Positions 8,243 to 16,527 of a stretch of 53,538 nucleotides of DNA are shown here, one piece after another. This DNA comes from DAITPV01 sp050692555 (GTDB lineage Bacteria; Actinomycetota; UBA4738; CALAEC01). The notes under the pieces were generated by a model. That model saw only the letters and a list, made by a program, of their open reading frames with translations, searched no databases and was not told the DNA's origin. How positions within the stretch are numbered: position 1 is the stretch's first letter; every line of letters begins with the position of its first letter. The translations under genes were made by a program, and so were the position numbers. The DNA lies in the NCBI GenBank assembly GCA_050692555.1, contig JBOGVS010000023.1, positions 1 to 53,538 on the forward strand, read 5' to 3'.

Positions 8243-8526
8243 CGCGCTCGCACCACTGTAGTTATCGATAGGAACTGGCCGGAGGTATCGGGATCGGCGG
8301 CCGGCGCGCCACCCATCGGGGGCCGAGGGGCACCGCCCGGACTCGAGGTATCGATCGGTGGAGTTTGCGCGCGGAACGGGAACGACGGGACCAGGAGGGA
8401 GGACCCGGCCCCGTCGTGCCCGCTCGTCCCTTTCCCCGGCGGCCGGCCCGTTGGAGGGGCCGAGGCCACGGGCGTGGTTCTCTCCGGGGTAATCGCTCGG
8501 GGATGCCAGAAGGTGACGGCCTGGGA
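8243..8526. other. Intergenic region upstream of ECF sigma gene with repeated TATCG motifs
   Basis: There is no convincing gene in this 284-bp stretch. On the plus strand it holds TTATCGATAGG (about 8261), GAGGTATCGGGATCGG (about 8282) and GAGGTATCGATCGG (about 8345). The last two are a near direct repeat about 63 bp apart. They lie just upstream of the sigma start and could be operator or autoregulatory sites; no consensus ECF promoter could be assigned with confidence. Confidence 0.35.
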
Positions 8527-9387
8527 TCAGGTTGTCGGTCCGGATCCCACCCTGGCCCGCTCCAGCGCGGCCGTGAGGTCCTCGGGGAGGGGTTCCTCCA
8601 GCTCGATCCGCTGGCCGGTGATCGGATGGTCGAACGCCAGCCGCCACGCATGGAGGAACGGACGGCGAAGCCCCAGGCGGCCGGCATCATCCCCTCCTCC
8701 CCCGTAGGCCCGGTCACCGAGGATGGAGTGCCCCACAGCGGCAAGATGGACCCGGATCTGATGGGTCCTCCCGGTGCGAGGCCTGGCCACCAGGAGGGTC
8801 GCTGCCGCGAGCCGCTCCCGGATCTCGAAATCGGTGGCGGCCTCGACCCCCGACGAGGTCCGGACGGCGACGCGGGCCCGGCGGCGCCCCAGCGGGGCTT
8901 CCACGGCGAACGAGTGATGGGGCACCTCGCCCCGCACCAGGGCCTGGTACTCACGCCGGACCTGCCGGGCGGCCAGCATGGCCATGAGGCGGCGATGAGC
9001 CCGGTCGTCCTTGGCCACGATCAGGAGCCCGGACGTCCCCGCATCCAGCCGGTGAACGATGCCCGGCCGGTCCGGTCCTCCCACCGCGGACAACGGCATG
9101 TCCATCCCCATGAGCCGGTTCACCAGGGTCCCGCTCCGTCTGGTGGTCGTGGGGTGAGTGACCATCCCCGGAGGCTTGGCCACCACCGCCAGGGACGGGT
9201 CTTCCCATCGGACCGGCACACCGCCGGGCTCCGGAAGCACCTTCTCGGTGCGGAGGTCGGCGTCCACGATCTCCCCGCCGCGGAGCCGGAATCCCTTGGG
9301 GCGGCGAACGCCGTCGACGAGCACCGCCCCCCGTTCGATGGCCCGCTGGACGTCTGCCCTGGGAACCTCGGCCAGCCGGGCCACCAC
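8527..9387 (-). CDS. rluD: RluD-family 23S rRNA pseudouridine synthase
   Basis: The S4-like N-terminal domain (VPRADVQRAIERGAVLVDG) is followed by the pseudouridine synthase core with catalytic aspartate in GIVHRLDAGTSGLL (about 110-123) and RTGRTHQIRVHL near 205. The enzyme isomerises uridines in 23S rRNA. The annotated GTG at 9387 is the first standard start, but the conserved lead-in GRLDAVVARL begins a few residues further upstream in the same frame. The frame is open back to the lspA stop at 9442, so a CTG near 9396 may be the true start. It lies just downstream of lspA, the common lspA-rluD pairing. Confidence 0.92.
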   Translation of the reverse strand: MVARLAEVPRADVQRAIERGAVLVDGVRRPKGFRLRGGEIVDADLRTEKVLPEPGGVPVRWEDPSLAVVAKPPGMVTHPTTTRRSGTLVNRLMGMDMPLSAVGGPDRPGIVHRLDAGTSGLLIVAKDDRAHRRLMAMLAARQVRREYQALVRGEVPHHSFAVEAPLGRRRARVAVRTSSGVEAATDFEIRERLAAATLLVARPRTGRTHQIRVHLAAVGHSILGDRAYGGGGDDAGRLGLRRPFLHAWRLAFDHPITGQRIELEEPLPEDLTAALERARVGSGPTT

Positions 9388-9441
9388 GGCGTCCAGGCGG
9401 CCCGCCTCGGCCCGACCCCGCCACCGCTCCTCTGGCGTCGG

Positions 9442-9894
9442 TCACCCCTTCTCTCGGTCCCGTCGGATCCCGTGGAGCAACAACACCACCACCCCCAACA
9501 CGATCGCCGAATCCGCCAGGTTGAACACCGGCCATACCTGGAAGTCGATGAAGTCCACCACCTCGCCCGCCAGCCCGGGCCCTCGGATGAGCCGGTCGGT
9601 GAGGTTCCCTGCCGCCCCGCCCAGGACCAGGCCCAGCCCCACCGCCGAGGTGGTGGTGGCCAGCCTGGTGGAGACCAGCACGACGGCGCCGATGACCACC
9701 ACGCTGATCACCACGAACAGCCACGGCACCCCGCCGAACAGCCCGAACACCCCGCCCGGGTTCGTGGTGAACCGCAGCTGCAGCACTCCGGGGATGAGGT
9801 CGATCGGCGGCCGGCCCTGAAGGGAGCTTTCGGCCACGCCCTTGGTGATTCGATCGAGGACGTACACCCCAGCGGCGATGGCGTACAGGGCCAC
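9442..9894 (-). CDS. lspA: Lipoprotein signal peptidase (signal peptidase II)
   Basis: This is an integral membrane aspartyl protease of about 150 aa that cleaves prolipoprotein signal peptides. Four membrane helices are visible. Family motifs present are NPGGVFGLFG, GGAAGNLTDRLIRG and VVDFIDFQVWPVFNLADS, whose two aspartates (GNLTDR, FNLADS) are the catalytic pair. The start is uncertain: GTG at 9894 gives VALYAIAAGVYVLDR, and an in-frame CTG lies about 27 nt upstream. It is followed in the same reading frame by rluD. Lipoproteins at 46.4, 47.1 and 51.4 kb are likely substrates. Confidence 0.92.
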   Translation of the reverse strand: MALYAIAAGVYVLDRITKGVAESSLQGRPPIDLIPGVLQLRFTTNPGGVFGLFGGVPWLFVVISVVVIGAVVLVSTRLATTTSAVGLGLVLGGAAGNLTDRLIRGPGLAGEVVDFIDFQVWPVFNLADSAIVLGVVVLLLHGIRRDREKG

Positions 9895-9917
9895 CGCACG
9901 CCGGGTCGCCGACCCTC

Positions 9918-10310
9918 TCAGCCGGCCCGCTCCTCCGCCTGCTTGTCCCTGATGCAGAGGGTGGCGTACGGAAGGGCCTTGATCCTGGCCTTCTCGATGG
10001 GCTTCCCGCATCGCTCGCACAGACCGTACGTCCCCTCTTCGATCCGCTCCAGCGCCCGGTCGATCTTCTCGGTGAGATCCCGGATGTTGTTGGTGAGCGA
10101 GAGGTCTCGCTCCCGCTCGAAGGTGGCCGTGCCGGAGTCTGCGTAGTCCTCGTCGAACGAAACCTCGCCGGAGATCTCCGACTGGGGGGTGCCGAAGGAC
10201 GACTCCTCGATCTCGGCCCCCTGACGCTGGAGCTCCTCCCGCTCCTCCTGGAGGCGTCGCCGCAGCTCGGCGAGCTCTTTGCTGCTGAACGGGGTCTTGG
10301 TTCTGGGCAT
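9918..10310 (-). CDS. TraR/DksA-family zinc-finger protein (RNA polymerase-binding type)
   Basis: This 130-aa protein starts at ATG 10310 (MPRTKTPFSSKELAELRRRL). The N-terminal coiled coil (about 10-40) and acidic middle (EVSFDEDYADSGT) match small actinobacterial DksA-like proteins. The C-terminal zinc finger has CERCGKPIEKARIKALPYATLC, but the expected fourth cysteine is aspartate (CIRDK), so the site has only three Cys ligands. DksA-like proteins insert into the RNA polymerase secondary channel. The gene is 23 bp upstream of lspA, with a leaderless-type promoter immediately before it. Confidence 0.85.
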   Translation of the reverse strand: MPRTKTPFSSKELAELRRRLQEEREELQRQGAEIEESSFGTPQSEISGEVSFDEDYADSGTATFERERDLSLTNNIRDLTEKIDRALERIEEGTYGLCERCGKPIEKARIKALPYATLCIRDKQAEERAG

Positions 10311-10319
10311 CGCCGGCGC

Positions 10320-10348
10320 ACGGTAGCACGGGCCCTCAGGACCGGCAA
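10320..10348 (-). promoter_or_regulatory. Candidate promoter for the DksA-like gene
   Basis: On the minus strand TTGCCG (10343-10348) and TACCGT (10320-10325) are 17 bp apart. The -10 lies only 9 nt before the ATG, which suggests a leaderless or near-leaderless mRNA. Confidence 0.5.
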
Positions 10349-10355
10349 TGAACCC

Positions 10356-10364
10356 TGATACGAT
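10356..10364 (+). promoter_or_regulatory. Candidate extended -10 promoter for the ileS T-box leader
   Basis: TGATACGAT (10356-10364) is an extended -10 element. No good -35 was seen. Transcription would begin near 10371, at the start of the T-box leader. Confidence 0.4.
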
Positions 10365-10370
10365 GCACGC

Positions 10371-10640
10371 ACAGGCGAAGACGGGAACCGGTAGGGGGAA
10401 CACGGCCCACCAAAGCGAGCCGGGGACGGTGAAAGCCCGGCGGCGAGCCGCCCCCGAAGATCCTCCCCGAGCCGCCGCCCGAACGGGGAGCTCGCTCCCT
10501 CAGTAGACGCGGACGGGTCCGCCCGTGACAGCGGAGGCTGGCGCTGCCAGCCGGGAGCGGACGGTGCCGTGAGGCGCCGTCAAGCGGGGTGGTACCGCGG
10601 GGCTCGCGCCTCGTCCCTGCCGGGACGGGGCGCTTTCGTT
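10371..10640 (+). promoter_or_regulatory. T-box riboswitch leader of ileS
   Basis: The leader contains the T-box core AAGCGGGGTGGTACCGCGG (10582-10600), which pairs with the free CCA end of uncharged tRNA. A Stem I distal region resembles the conserved AG bulge and apical loop (AGCGAGCC then GGACGGTGAAAGCC, about 10419-10438). The only ATC triplet in the leader is at 10460-10462 in GAAGATCC, the likely isoleucine specifier read by tRNA-Ile(GAU). An intrinsic terminator follows directly, so this is the transcription-attenuation type: uncharged tRNA-Ile stabilises the antiterminator and turns ileS on. Confidence 0.93.
10606..10640 (+). terminator. T-box-controlled intrinsic terminator
   Basis: The 5' arm (10606-10617, GCGCCTCGTCCC) pairs over 12 bp with the 3' arm (10622-10633, GGGACGGGGCGC) across a TGCC loop, including one T-G wobble, and TTTCGTTT follows. 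The 5' arm lies just 3' of the T-box sequence, as in classical transcriptional T-boxes. Confidence 0.88.
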
Positions 10641-10654
10641 TGGGAGGAGAGTTC

Positions 10655-13600
10655 GTGACGAGATTCGAGCCGGTCGATTCGCGGGTGGACCTGCCGGTGT
10701 TGGAGCGGGACATCCTGGGGTTCTGGAAGGACGCGGGCATCTTCGAGAAGACCCTGGCCGCCCGGGAGGGAGCGCCGAAGTGGGTGTTCTACGAGGGACC
10801 CCCCACGGCCAACGGACGGCCGGGCATCCACCACGCCGAGTCCCGGACGTTCAAGGACATCTATCCCCGGTACCGCACCATGACCGGCCACTTCGTCCCC
10901 CGGAAGGCGGGATGGGACTGTCACGGGCTCCCCGTCGAGCTCGAGATCGAGAAGGAGATCGGCACGAAGACGAAGCGGGACATCGAGGCGTTCGGAATCG
11001 CCGAGTTCAACCGCCGGTGCCGGGAGTCCGTGACCCACTACGTGGAGGATTGGGAGCGGCTGACCGAGCGTCTGGGCTTCTGGATCGACCTCTCCCAGGC
11101 GTACTGGACCATGGACCCGCAGTACATCGAGAGCGTGTGGTGGTCGCTGAAGAAGCTTCACGCCGACGGGCTCCTGGTCGAGGATCACAAGTCGGTGGCG
11201 TACTGCCCCCGGTGCGGGACGGCCCTCTCGGACCATGAGGTGGCATTGGGCTACACGACCGTCGACGACCCCAGCGTGTATGTGCGGTTCCCGATCCTGA
11301 AGTCTCCCAAAGATCCCACCCTGGTCGGTTCGTCGTTGGTCGTGTGGACCACCACACCGTGGACCCTGGTCTCCAACCTCGGTGTGGCCGTGGCCCCGAA
11401 CGAGACGTACGTCACGGCCGAGAAGGACGGGGAGAGCTATGTCGTGGCCCAGGGGCTCGTGGACCGGGTCCTCGGCGACGACGCGGTCGTCCACGGGACC
11501 ATGAAGGGAACGGCTCTGGTCGGCGTTCGGTACGAGCCCCCCTACCAGAACCTCGATGGCAACGCCCACCGGGTGGCCGCCGCCGACTTCGTGGGCATGG
11601 ACGAGGGCACGGGGCTCGTGCACATCGCCCCCGGCTTCGGTGCGGAAGACCTGGAGCTGGGGAAGCGTGAGGGGTGGCCGGTGTTCCGTCCGGTCGACGA
11701 CGACGGGCGGTTCACACCGGAGACACCCGTCGAGTTCGTCCGGGGGAAAGGCGTAAAGGAGGCGGACCCCGACATCACCGAGGACCTCAGGCGCCGGGAG
11801 CTGTTGCTGCATGAGGAAACCTATCGGCACACATATCCGCTGTGCTGGCGGTGCGACACCCCCCTGCTGTACATGGCCCGGACCTCCTGGTACGTGAAGA
11901 CGACGGCACGCAAGCAACGGCTCCTGGAGATCAACGAGTCCGTGAACTGGTATCCCGACCACATCAAGCACGGGCGGTTCGGAGACTGGCTGGAGAACAA
12001 CGTCGACTGGGCGCTGTCCCGGGAGCGCTACTGGGGAACACCCCTCCCGGTGTGGCGGTGCCCCGACCGCCACGACACGGTGGTGGGCTCGCTGACGGAG
12101 CTCTCCGAGCTTGCCGGTCGCGACCTCACCGATGTCGATCCCCACCGTCCGGCCATCGATGAGGTGGCCTTCCCCTGTCCGGCCTGCCGGCAGGAAGCCC
12201 ACAGGGTGCCGGACGTCATCGACGCCTGGTACGACTCCGGGGCCATGCCCTACGCCCAGTGGGGCTACCAGCCCGACCTGGGGCGTGGCCTGGAGGAGAA
12301 AGAGAGATGGTTCCCCGCGGACTTCATCTCCGAGGCGGTCGACCAGACCCGCGGGTGGTTCTACTCCCTGATGGCGGAGGCTACCCTGCTGTTCGATCAG
12401 ACCGCGTATCGCAACTGCGTTGTGCTGGGGATCATCCTGGCCGCCGACGGGCGGAGGATGTCCACGCGGCTGAGGAACGTCATCGATCCCTGGGACCTCC
12501 TCGACCGGCATGGAGCCGACGCCCTCCGGTGGTTCATGGTCACCTCCGGGTCACCGTGGTCGGAACGCCGAGTCTCTCAGGAAGCGGTGGGGGAATCGGT
12601 ACGGCACTTTCTTCTGACGTTGTGGAACGTGTACTCCTTCTATGTGACCTATGCGAACGCCGACGACGTCGACCCGGCCGACCACGACGTGCCGGTGGCG
12701 GAGCGTCCGGTTCTGGACCGGTGGATCCTTTCCCGCCTGGCCGCCACCGTCGGTCGCGCCGGGGAGGGCCTGGAGGGCTACGACGCTACGGGCGCCGGAC
12801 GGGCCATCGCCGGGTTCGTCGACGACCTGTCGAACTGGTACGTCCGCCGAGCTCGCCGGCGGTTCTGGAACCCGGCGGGTAACGGGGAACCGGGCACCGG
12901 GGCGGTGGCCGCCCACCTGACGCTGTACGAGTGTCTGACTACGCTTGCCCGGGTGCTGGCGCCGTTCACTCCGTTCGTGACCGAGGCCGTGTGGCGGAAC
13001 CTGGCCGCCGGTCGGAACGGACACGTCGAGTCCGTCCATCTGGCCGACTACCCCCAGGCCGATCCGGCGGCTCGCGACCCGGCCCTCGATGCGGCCATGC
13101 AGGCGGCCCGCGACGTGGTTTCCCTGGGGCGAACCGTTCGAACCGAGGCCCGGGTCCGGGTGCGGCAGCCCCTGTCCCGGGCGGTGGTTCACTTCCCCGG
13201 CGACCCCGTGGTGCTGGAGCCGTTGCTCGACCTGATCGCCGAGGAGCTGAACGTCCGCGAGGTGGTGTTCGCCGAGTCCGCCGAAGAGCTGGCCGGTTGG
13301 CGGGCCAAGCCGAATTTCCGAGTCCTCGGCCCGCGGTTGGGGGCGGCCGTCACGGACGTGGCCGGGGCCCTGGAGGCCGACGACGGCACGCTGGCCTCGG
13401 CGCTGGCCCGCGGGGAAGCGGTCACGGTGGCCACCGCCTCAGGGCAGATCGAGCTGGGGCCGGGGGACGTCGACCTCTCGCAGGAGACGGCGGGCAGATG
13501 GGGTGTGGCCTCCGAGGGGGGGCTCACCGTGGCCCTCGATCTGGAGATCACCGACGAGCTCGCTCGCGAAGGTCTGGCCCGTGAGGTGGTGCGCCTGGCC

Positions 13601-13831
13601 CAGGACGCCCGGAAGTCCGCCGGGCTGAACGTCACCGATCGCATCGATCTGTGGATCGAAGCGGACGGCCCGGTGAGCGAGGCGGTCGAGGCACACCGGG
13701 AGTGGATCGCCGGAGAGGTCCTGGCCACCGCTCTGGAGGTGGGCTCGGCCCCGGACCGTGAGGCCATCCACCGCGAGGAGCGCACGGTCGACCGCCGTCG
13801 GGTGGCCGTAGCGCTCCGGCGGCGGGCCTAG
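10655..13831 (+). CDS. ileS: Isoleucyl-tRNA synthetase, archaeal/eukaryotic-type (IleRS2)
   Basis: This class I synthetase (1058 aa) attaches isoleucine to tRNA-Ile. The GTG at 10655 has a strong GGGAGGAG ribosome-binding site; the frame continues upstream into the T-box and is rejected. The HIGH-like motif is in GRPGIHH (about 56-61) and the KMSKS-like motif is RMSTRLRN (about 600). Cysteine pairs at CPRCGT (about 185) and CWRCDT (about 395) could bind zinc. The C-terminus has the KPNFRVLGPRLG region characteristic of the IleRS2 clade, which is known for intrinsic mupirocin tolerance. It is regulated by the upstream T-box. Its stop overlaps the stop of the convergent 52-aa gene at a shared CTAG. 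Confidence 0.96.
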   Translation: MTRFEPVDSRVDLPVLERDILGFWKDAGIFEKTLAAREGAPKWVFYEGPPTANGRPGIHHAESRTFKDIYPRYRTMTGHFVPRKAGWDCHGLPVELEIEKEIGTKTKRDIEAFGIAEFNRRCRESVTHYVEDWERLTERLGFWIDLSQAYWTMDPQYIESVWWSLKKLHADGLLVEDHKSVAYCPRCGTALSDHEVALGYTTVDDPSVYVRFPILKSPKDPTLVGSSLVVWTTTPWTLVSNLGVAVAPNETYVTAEKDGESYVVAQGLVDRVLGDDAVVHGTMKGTALVGVRYEPPYQNLDGNAHRVAAADFVGMDEGTGLVHIAPGFGAEDLELGKREGWPVFRPVDDDGRFTPETPVEFVRGKGVKEADPDITEDLRRRELLLHEETYRHTYPLCWRCDTPLLYMARTSWYVKTTARKQRLLEINESVNWYPDHIKHGRFGDWLENNVDWALSRERYWGTPLPVWRCPDRHDTVVGSLTELSELAGRDLTDVDPHRPAIDEVAFPCPACRQEAHRVPDVIDAWYDSGAMPYAQWGYQPDLGRGLEEKERWFPADFISEAVDQTRGWFYSLMAEATLLFDQTAYRNCVVLGIILAADGRRMSTRLRNVIDPWDLLDRHGADALRWFMVTSGSPWSERRVSQEAVGESVRHFLLTLWNVYSFYVTYANADDVDPADHDVPVAERPVLDRWILSRLAATVGRAGEGLEGYDATGAGRAIAGFVDDLSNWYVRRARRRFWNPAGNGEPGTGAVAAHLTLYECLTTLARVLAPFTPFVTEAVWRNLAAGRNGHVESVHLADYPQADPAARDPALDAAMQAARDVVSLGRTVRTEARVRVRQPLSRAVVHFPGDPVVLEPLLDLIAEELNVREVVFAESAEELAGWRAKPNFRVLGPRLGAAVTDVAGALEADDGTLASALARGEAVTVATASGQIELGPGDVDLSQETAGRWGVASEGGLTVALDLEITDELAREGLAREVVRLAQDARKSAGLNVTDRIDLWIEADGPVSEAVEAHREWIAGEVLATALEVGSAPDREAIHREERTVDRRRVAVALRRRA

Positions 13832-13986
13832 CGCGAGTCGGGGAGCCGGAGGATCGCCACGAGCAGGGCAAGCATGGCCAGCACGCTGGCCCCGATGGAG
13901 ACGTAGAAGAAGACCTGGCCCTTATCGAGCCCGAACAGCAGGCTCCATGCCGCGACCCCCAGCAGCACCCAGCTCAGGAGGTACAT
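13828..13986 (-). CDS. Small two-helix membrane protein (52 aa)
   Basis: An ATG at 13986 opens a 52-codon frame with two hydrophobic segments (YLLSWVLLGVAAWSLLFGL and YVSIGASVLAMLALLVAIL) joined by DKGQVFF. It lies 31 bp downstream of divIVA on the same strand and ends at the CTAG shared with the ileS stop. A longer open frame upstream of the ATG overlaps divIVA and is rejected. Family unknown. The position at the end of the division cluster suggests an envelope role, but that is inference. Confidence 0.62.
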   Translation of the reverse strand: MYLLSWVLLGVAAWSLLFGLDKGQVFFYVSIGASVLAMLALLVAILRLPDSR

Positions 13987-14017
13987 CCGGCCCGCCTGGG
14001 CCGACGAGCGCGCCGGC

Positions 14018-14923
14018 CTACTCCTCGCCCCAGAACAGCTCGCGGAGCGAGGGTTCGCCTTCCTTCTGATCGCCCTTGGGGCGCTGGGCGCCCTGGGGTG
14101 GCTGGCCCTCCGGCCCCAGGAACGCGCTCTCCCACGCAGCCAGCAGCGGGTCGTCCTTGGAGGGCTCCTCGTTGCTCGGGCCCCGCTCCTCGGTCCACGG
14201 GGAGGAGGCGGGAGTCGGTCCGGCCTCATCGGGGGACTCCTCCGCCGATCCCCACGCCGCCGAGGCGTCGCGGGGACCCTCCGCGGCGGACATCTCGGTC
14301 CGGGCCCCCTCGTCCAGGTCCGTGTCGGGGGACGGTTCATCCGTGGCGGTGGCCGCCGAGGGCTCGGGTGCGCTCTCCGCGGTTTCGGCGGGCCCGCCCG
14401 ACGCGGCGGCGGCCGGCGGCTCTGCCTCGGGGGCGGGAACCGCGGCCGGGCCTTCGGCGGGTTTCGCCGGGCGGCCCCTGCGGGCGTCATCCTTCAGCGC
14501 CCGCGCGTGGCCCTGCACCAGCGAGGCCAGGCGCTGGAGGAAGTCTCGCTCCCGGACCAGGAACGATGCGGGAACCGGGCCGGGCGCCGCGCCGGTGGCT
14601 CCCCGGCGTTCGGCCTCCTCGACCAGACGAGCGGCGTGCTCCCGAGCCTCGCGCACGATGGCCTCGGCCCGCCGCTGTGCGGCATCGCTGCCCCCTCCCC
14701 CACCTTCCTGGAGCTGCTCGCGTAGCCGCTTGTTCTCTTCATGGAGCGCGGCGAGATCCTCGGTCACGTGGTCGAGGAACTCGTCGACGTCACGCTCGTT
14801 GTAGCCGCGGAACGCCAGCCGAAACACCTTCTGCTGGATCTCCACCGGCGTCAGCCGCTGCCGAGGGCCTTCTGGTTCGAAGCCCTGTTGCTGCCCTCTC
14901 TTCTCCTGCTTCTTCCTGGCCAT
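14018..14923 (-). CDS. divIVA: DivIVA-family polar growth/division protein
   Basis: This is a 301-aa protein. Residues about 24-70 form the conserved DivIVA N-terminal domain (RLTPVEIQQKVFRLAF, YNERDVDEFLDHV) that binds negatively curved membrane. A coiled coil follows, broken by a GGGGG linker. The C-terminal half (about 155-290) is acidic, Ala/Pro/Glu-rich and probably disordered, which is longer than in Bacillus and common in actinobacteria. The final segment SLRELFWGEE is distinctive. It follows yggT by 15 bp and belongs to the sepF-yggT-divIVA tail of the division cluster. Confidence 0.92.
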   Translation of the reverse strand: MARKKQEKRGQQQGFEPEGPRQRLTPVEIQQKVFRLAFRGYNERDVDEFLDHVTEDLAALHEENKRLREQLQEGGGGGSDAAQRRAEAIVREAREHAARLVEEAERRGATGAAPGPVPASFLVRERDFLQRLASLVQGHARALKDDARRGRPAKPAEGPAAVPAPEAEPPAAAASGGPAETAESAPEPSAATATDEPSPDTDLDEGARTEMSAAEGPRDASAAWGSAEESPDEAGPTPASSPWTEERGPSNEEPSKDDPLLAAWESAFLGPEGQPPQGAQRPKGDQKEGEPSLRELFWGEE

Positions 14924-14938
14924 GTGGTGCCTCCCGGT

Positions 14939-15220
14939 TTACAGACCGAAGCCGCACCCAAGCGCCGCCTGGATCACGCCGAGCGCGACGAACACGATGA
15001 TCGGTGACAGATCCAGACCCATGGCCCCCATCCTAACGGGCGGAAGCAGCCCTCTCACAAGCTTGAGCACCGGTTCCGTGACATCGTGGATCAGATCCCA
15101 CAGCGTGCGTCCGATGCCGCTCAGGGGCCGAGGGAACCACGACATGAGGATCCGGGCGAACAGCACCAGCCAGTAGATGGTCAGCAGGAGGCACACCACG
15201 GTCAGCACCGTGCCCCTCAT
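14939..15220 (-). CDS. yggT: YggT-family membrane protein
   Basis: This 93-aa protein has two membrane helices (VVCLLLTIYWLVLFARILMSW and SPIIVFVALGVIQAALG) and the family motif WFPRPLSGIGRTLWDLIHDVTEPVL. The family is almost always found between sepF and divIVA in Gram-positive genomes, as here, and has been linked to division and osmotic stress. The exact biochemical role is unknown. Confidence 0.92.
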   Translation of the reverse strand: MRGTVLTVVCLLLTIYWLVLFARILMSWFPRPLSGIGRTLWDLIHDVTEPVLKLVRGLLPPVRMGAMGLDLSPIIVFVALGVIQAALGCGFGL

Positions 15221-15268
15221 GGCGACTCCTTCCGGGATGCGTCCCTGCCGCGGTCGGACGGTCAGGGA

Positions 15269-15775
15269 TCAGAACTGATTGTAGAAACCGCCCTCGCGAA
15301 GACGCTCGCGCTCCTCCGCCGACACCTCGACGTCCGCCGGTGTCAGGAGGTACACGCGCGTAGCCACCAGCTCGATCTTGCCGTCGTGAGCGAACACCAG
15401 TCCCGAGGCGAAGTCCACCAGGCGTCGAGCGATCGAGTCCTCCGTCCCCTGCAGGTTCATGATCACCGGGACACCTTCCTTGAACCGGTCGCCGAGCTCA
15501 CGGGCTTCGTTGAACCGCTTTGGTTCGGCGCGGTGGATGGTGCCGGACGATGTCCGCGACTTGGGGATGGTCCGGATGATGGCCTCGGACCCTTCCGACC
15601 CCAACGCGGGGTCGGCGTTCATACGGCGAGCCGAGTTCGCCGTGGCCAGCGTCGAGCGGCGCAGGCCGCCCTGAGACTCCTCGAGGTCCGCCTGCTCGGG
15701 GTGCTCGATCCCCTCGAGCTCGTCGTCCTCGACCAGCCCCAGGTACTTCATCGTCTTGCGCCACACTCCTGCCAT
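15269..15775 (-). CDS. sepF: Cell division protein SepF
   Basis: This 168-aa protein starts at ATG 15775 (MAGVWRKTMKYLGLVEDDE); the open extension upstream lies in the yggS gene and is rejected. The N-terminal amphipathic helix (residues about 1-14) binds membrane. An acidic linker precedes the C-terminal SepF fold (FNEARELGDRFKEGVPVIMN, then ARRLVDFASGLVFAHDGKIE and VYLLTP). SepF binds the FtsZ C-terminal tail and anchors the Z-ring; no ftsA is present in the cluster, consistent with SepF acting as the anchor. Confidence 0.95.
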   Translation of the reverse strand: MAGVWRKTMKYLGLVEDDELEGIEHPEQADLEESQGGLRRSTLATANSARRMNADPALGSEGSEAIIRTIPKSRTSSGTIHRAEPKRFNEARELGDRFKEGVPVIMNLQGTEDSIARRLVDFASGLVFAHDGKIELVATRVYLLTPADVEVSAEERERLREGGFYNQF

Positions 15776-15800
15776 CCGATTCCTCCTCGGGTCGAGACCC

Positions 15801-16475
15801 TCAGTGACGAGGACCGAAGATTGCCGTCCCGACGCGCACCATCGTAGCGCCTTCCTCGACCGCTGCCTCGAGATCGGCCGACATCCCCATCGATAGCTCA
15901 CGCACCTCCTCGAATCGGCGCTCGAGCGCGTCGCGCAGCTCCCGGAGCCCTGCGAACGTGGGGCGAGGGTCCCGGTGCAACGGTGCGATGGTCATGAGGC
16001 CCCGGACCGCCAGTCCATCGGAGCCGTGGACCTCCTCGACGAACGCCGGCACCTCGTCGGGGGAGATCCCCACCCGATGTCCGGTGAAGTCCACCTCCAC
16101 CAGGCACGGCATGGGACGGTTCCCCTCCGCGGCCAGGGCTCCCAGACGTTCGGCGGCCCGTCCGGGCTCGAGGGTCTGCACCACGTCCGAGCCGTCGAGG
16201 ACCCTCCGGACCTTGTTGCTCTGAAGCCGCCCGATGAAGTGCCAGGTGGCATCCGGTGCGGCGGCCCGCTTGGCTTCCATCTGCTGCACGTAGTTCTCCC
16301 CGAACTCGCGGAGCCCGGCGTCTGTGGCCGCGGCCACGTCTTCCGGCTCCACCTCCTTGACCACGGCCACCAGGCGCACCTGCCGCGGATCCCGGCCCGC
16401 CCTCCGGCACGCCCCGGCGATCCGCTCCCGCACGGCCTCGATGGCCCCCTCCAGGCCCTGGATTCTATCACTCAC
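15801..16475 (-). CDS. yggS: YggS/PLPBP-family pyridoxal phosphate homeostasis protein
   Basis: This is a 224-aa single-domain PLP-binding TIM-barrel protein starting at GTG 16475. The PLP lysine lies in LVAVVKEVEPEDV (about 36-48). The family motifs GENYVQ, WHFIGRLQSNK, SMGMSADLEAAVEEGATMVRVG and GTAIFG are present. It controls PLP levels and amino-acid homeostasis and is routinely encoded next to sepF. Confidence 0.95.
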   Translation of the reverse strand: MSDRIQGLEGAIEAVRERIAGACRRAGRDPRQVRLVAVVKEVEPEDVAAATDAGLREFGENYVQQMEAKRAAAPDATWHFIGRLQSNKVRRVLDGSDVVQTLEPGRAAERLGALAAEGNRPMPCLVEVDFTGHRVGISPDEVPAFVEEVHGSDGLAVRGLMTIAPLHRDPRPTFAGLRELRDALERRFEEVRELSMGMSADLEAAVEEGATMVRVGTAIFGPRH

Positions 16476-16527
16476 GTTAACAGATGATGACAGAATCGAT
16501 CTCTCGTTGCCTTGAGACGCCAGCAGG

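Noticed and set aside
10580..12511. 643-codon open frame on the minus strand inside ileS
   Set aside because: It is the complement of a conserved synthetase gene with no ribosome-binding site or recognisable motif.
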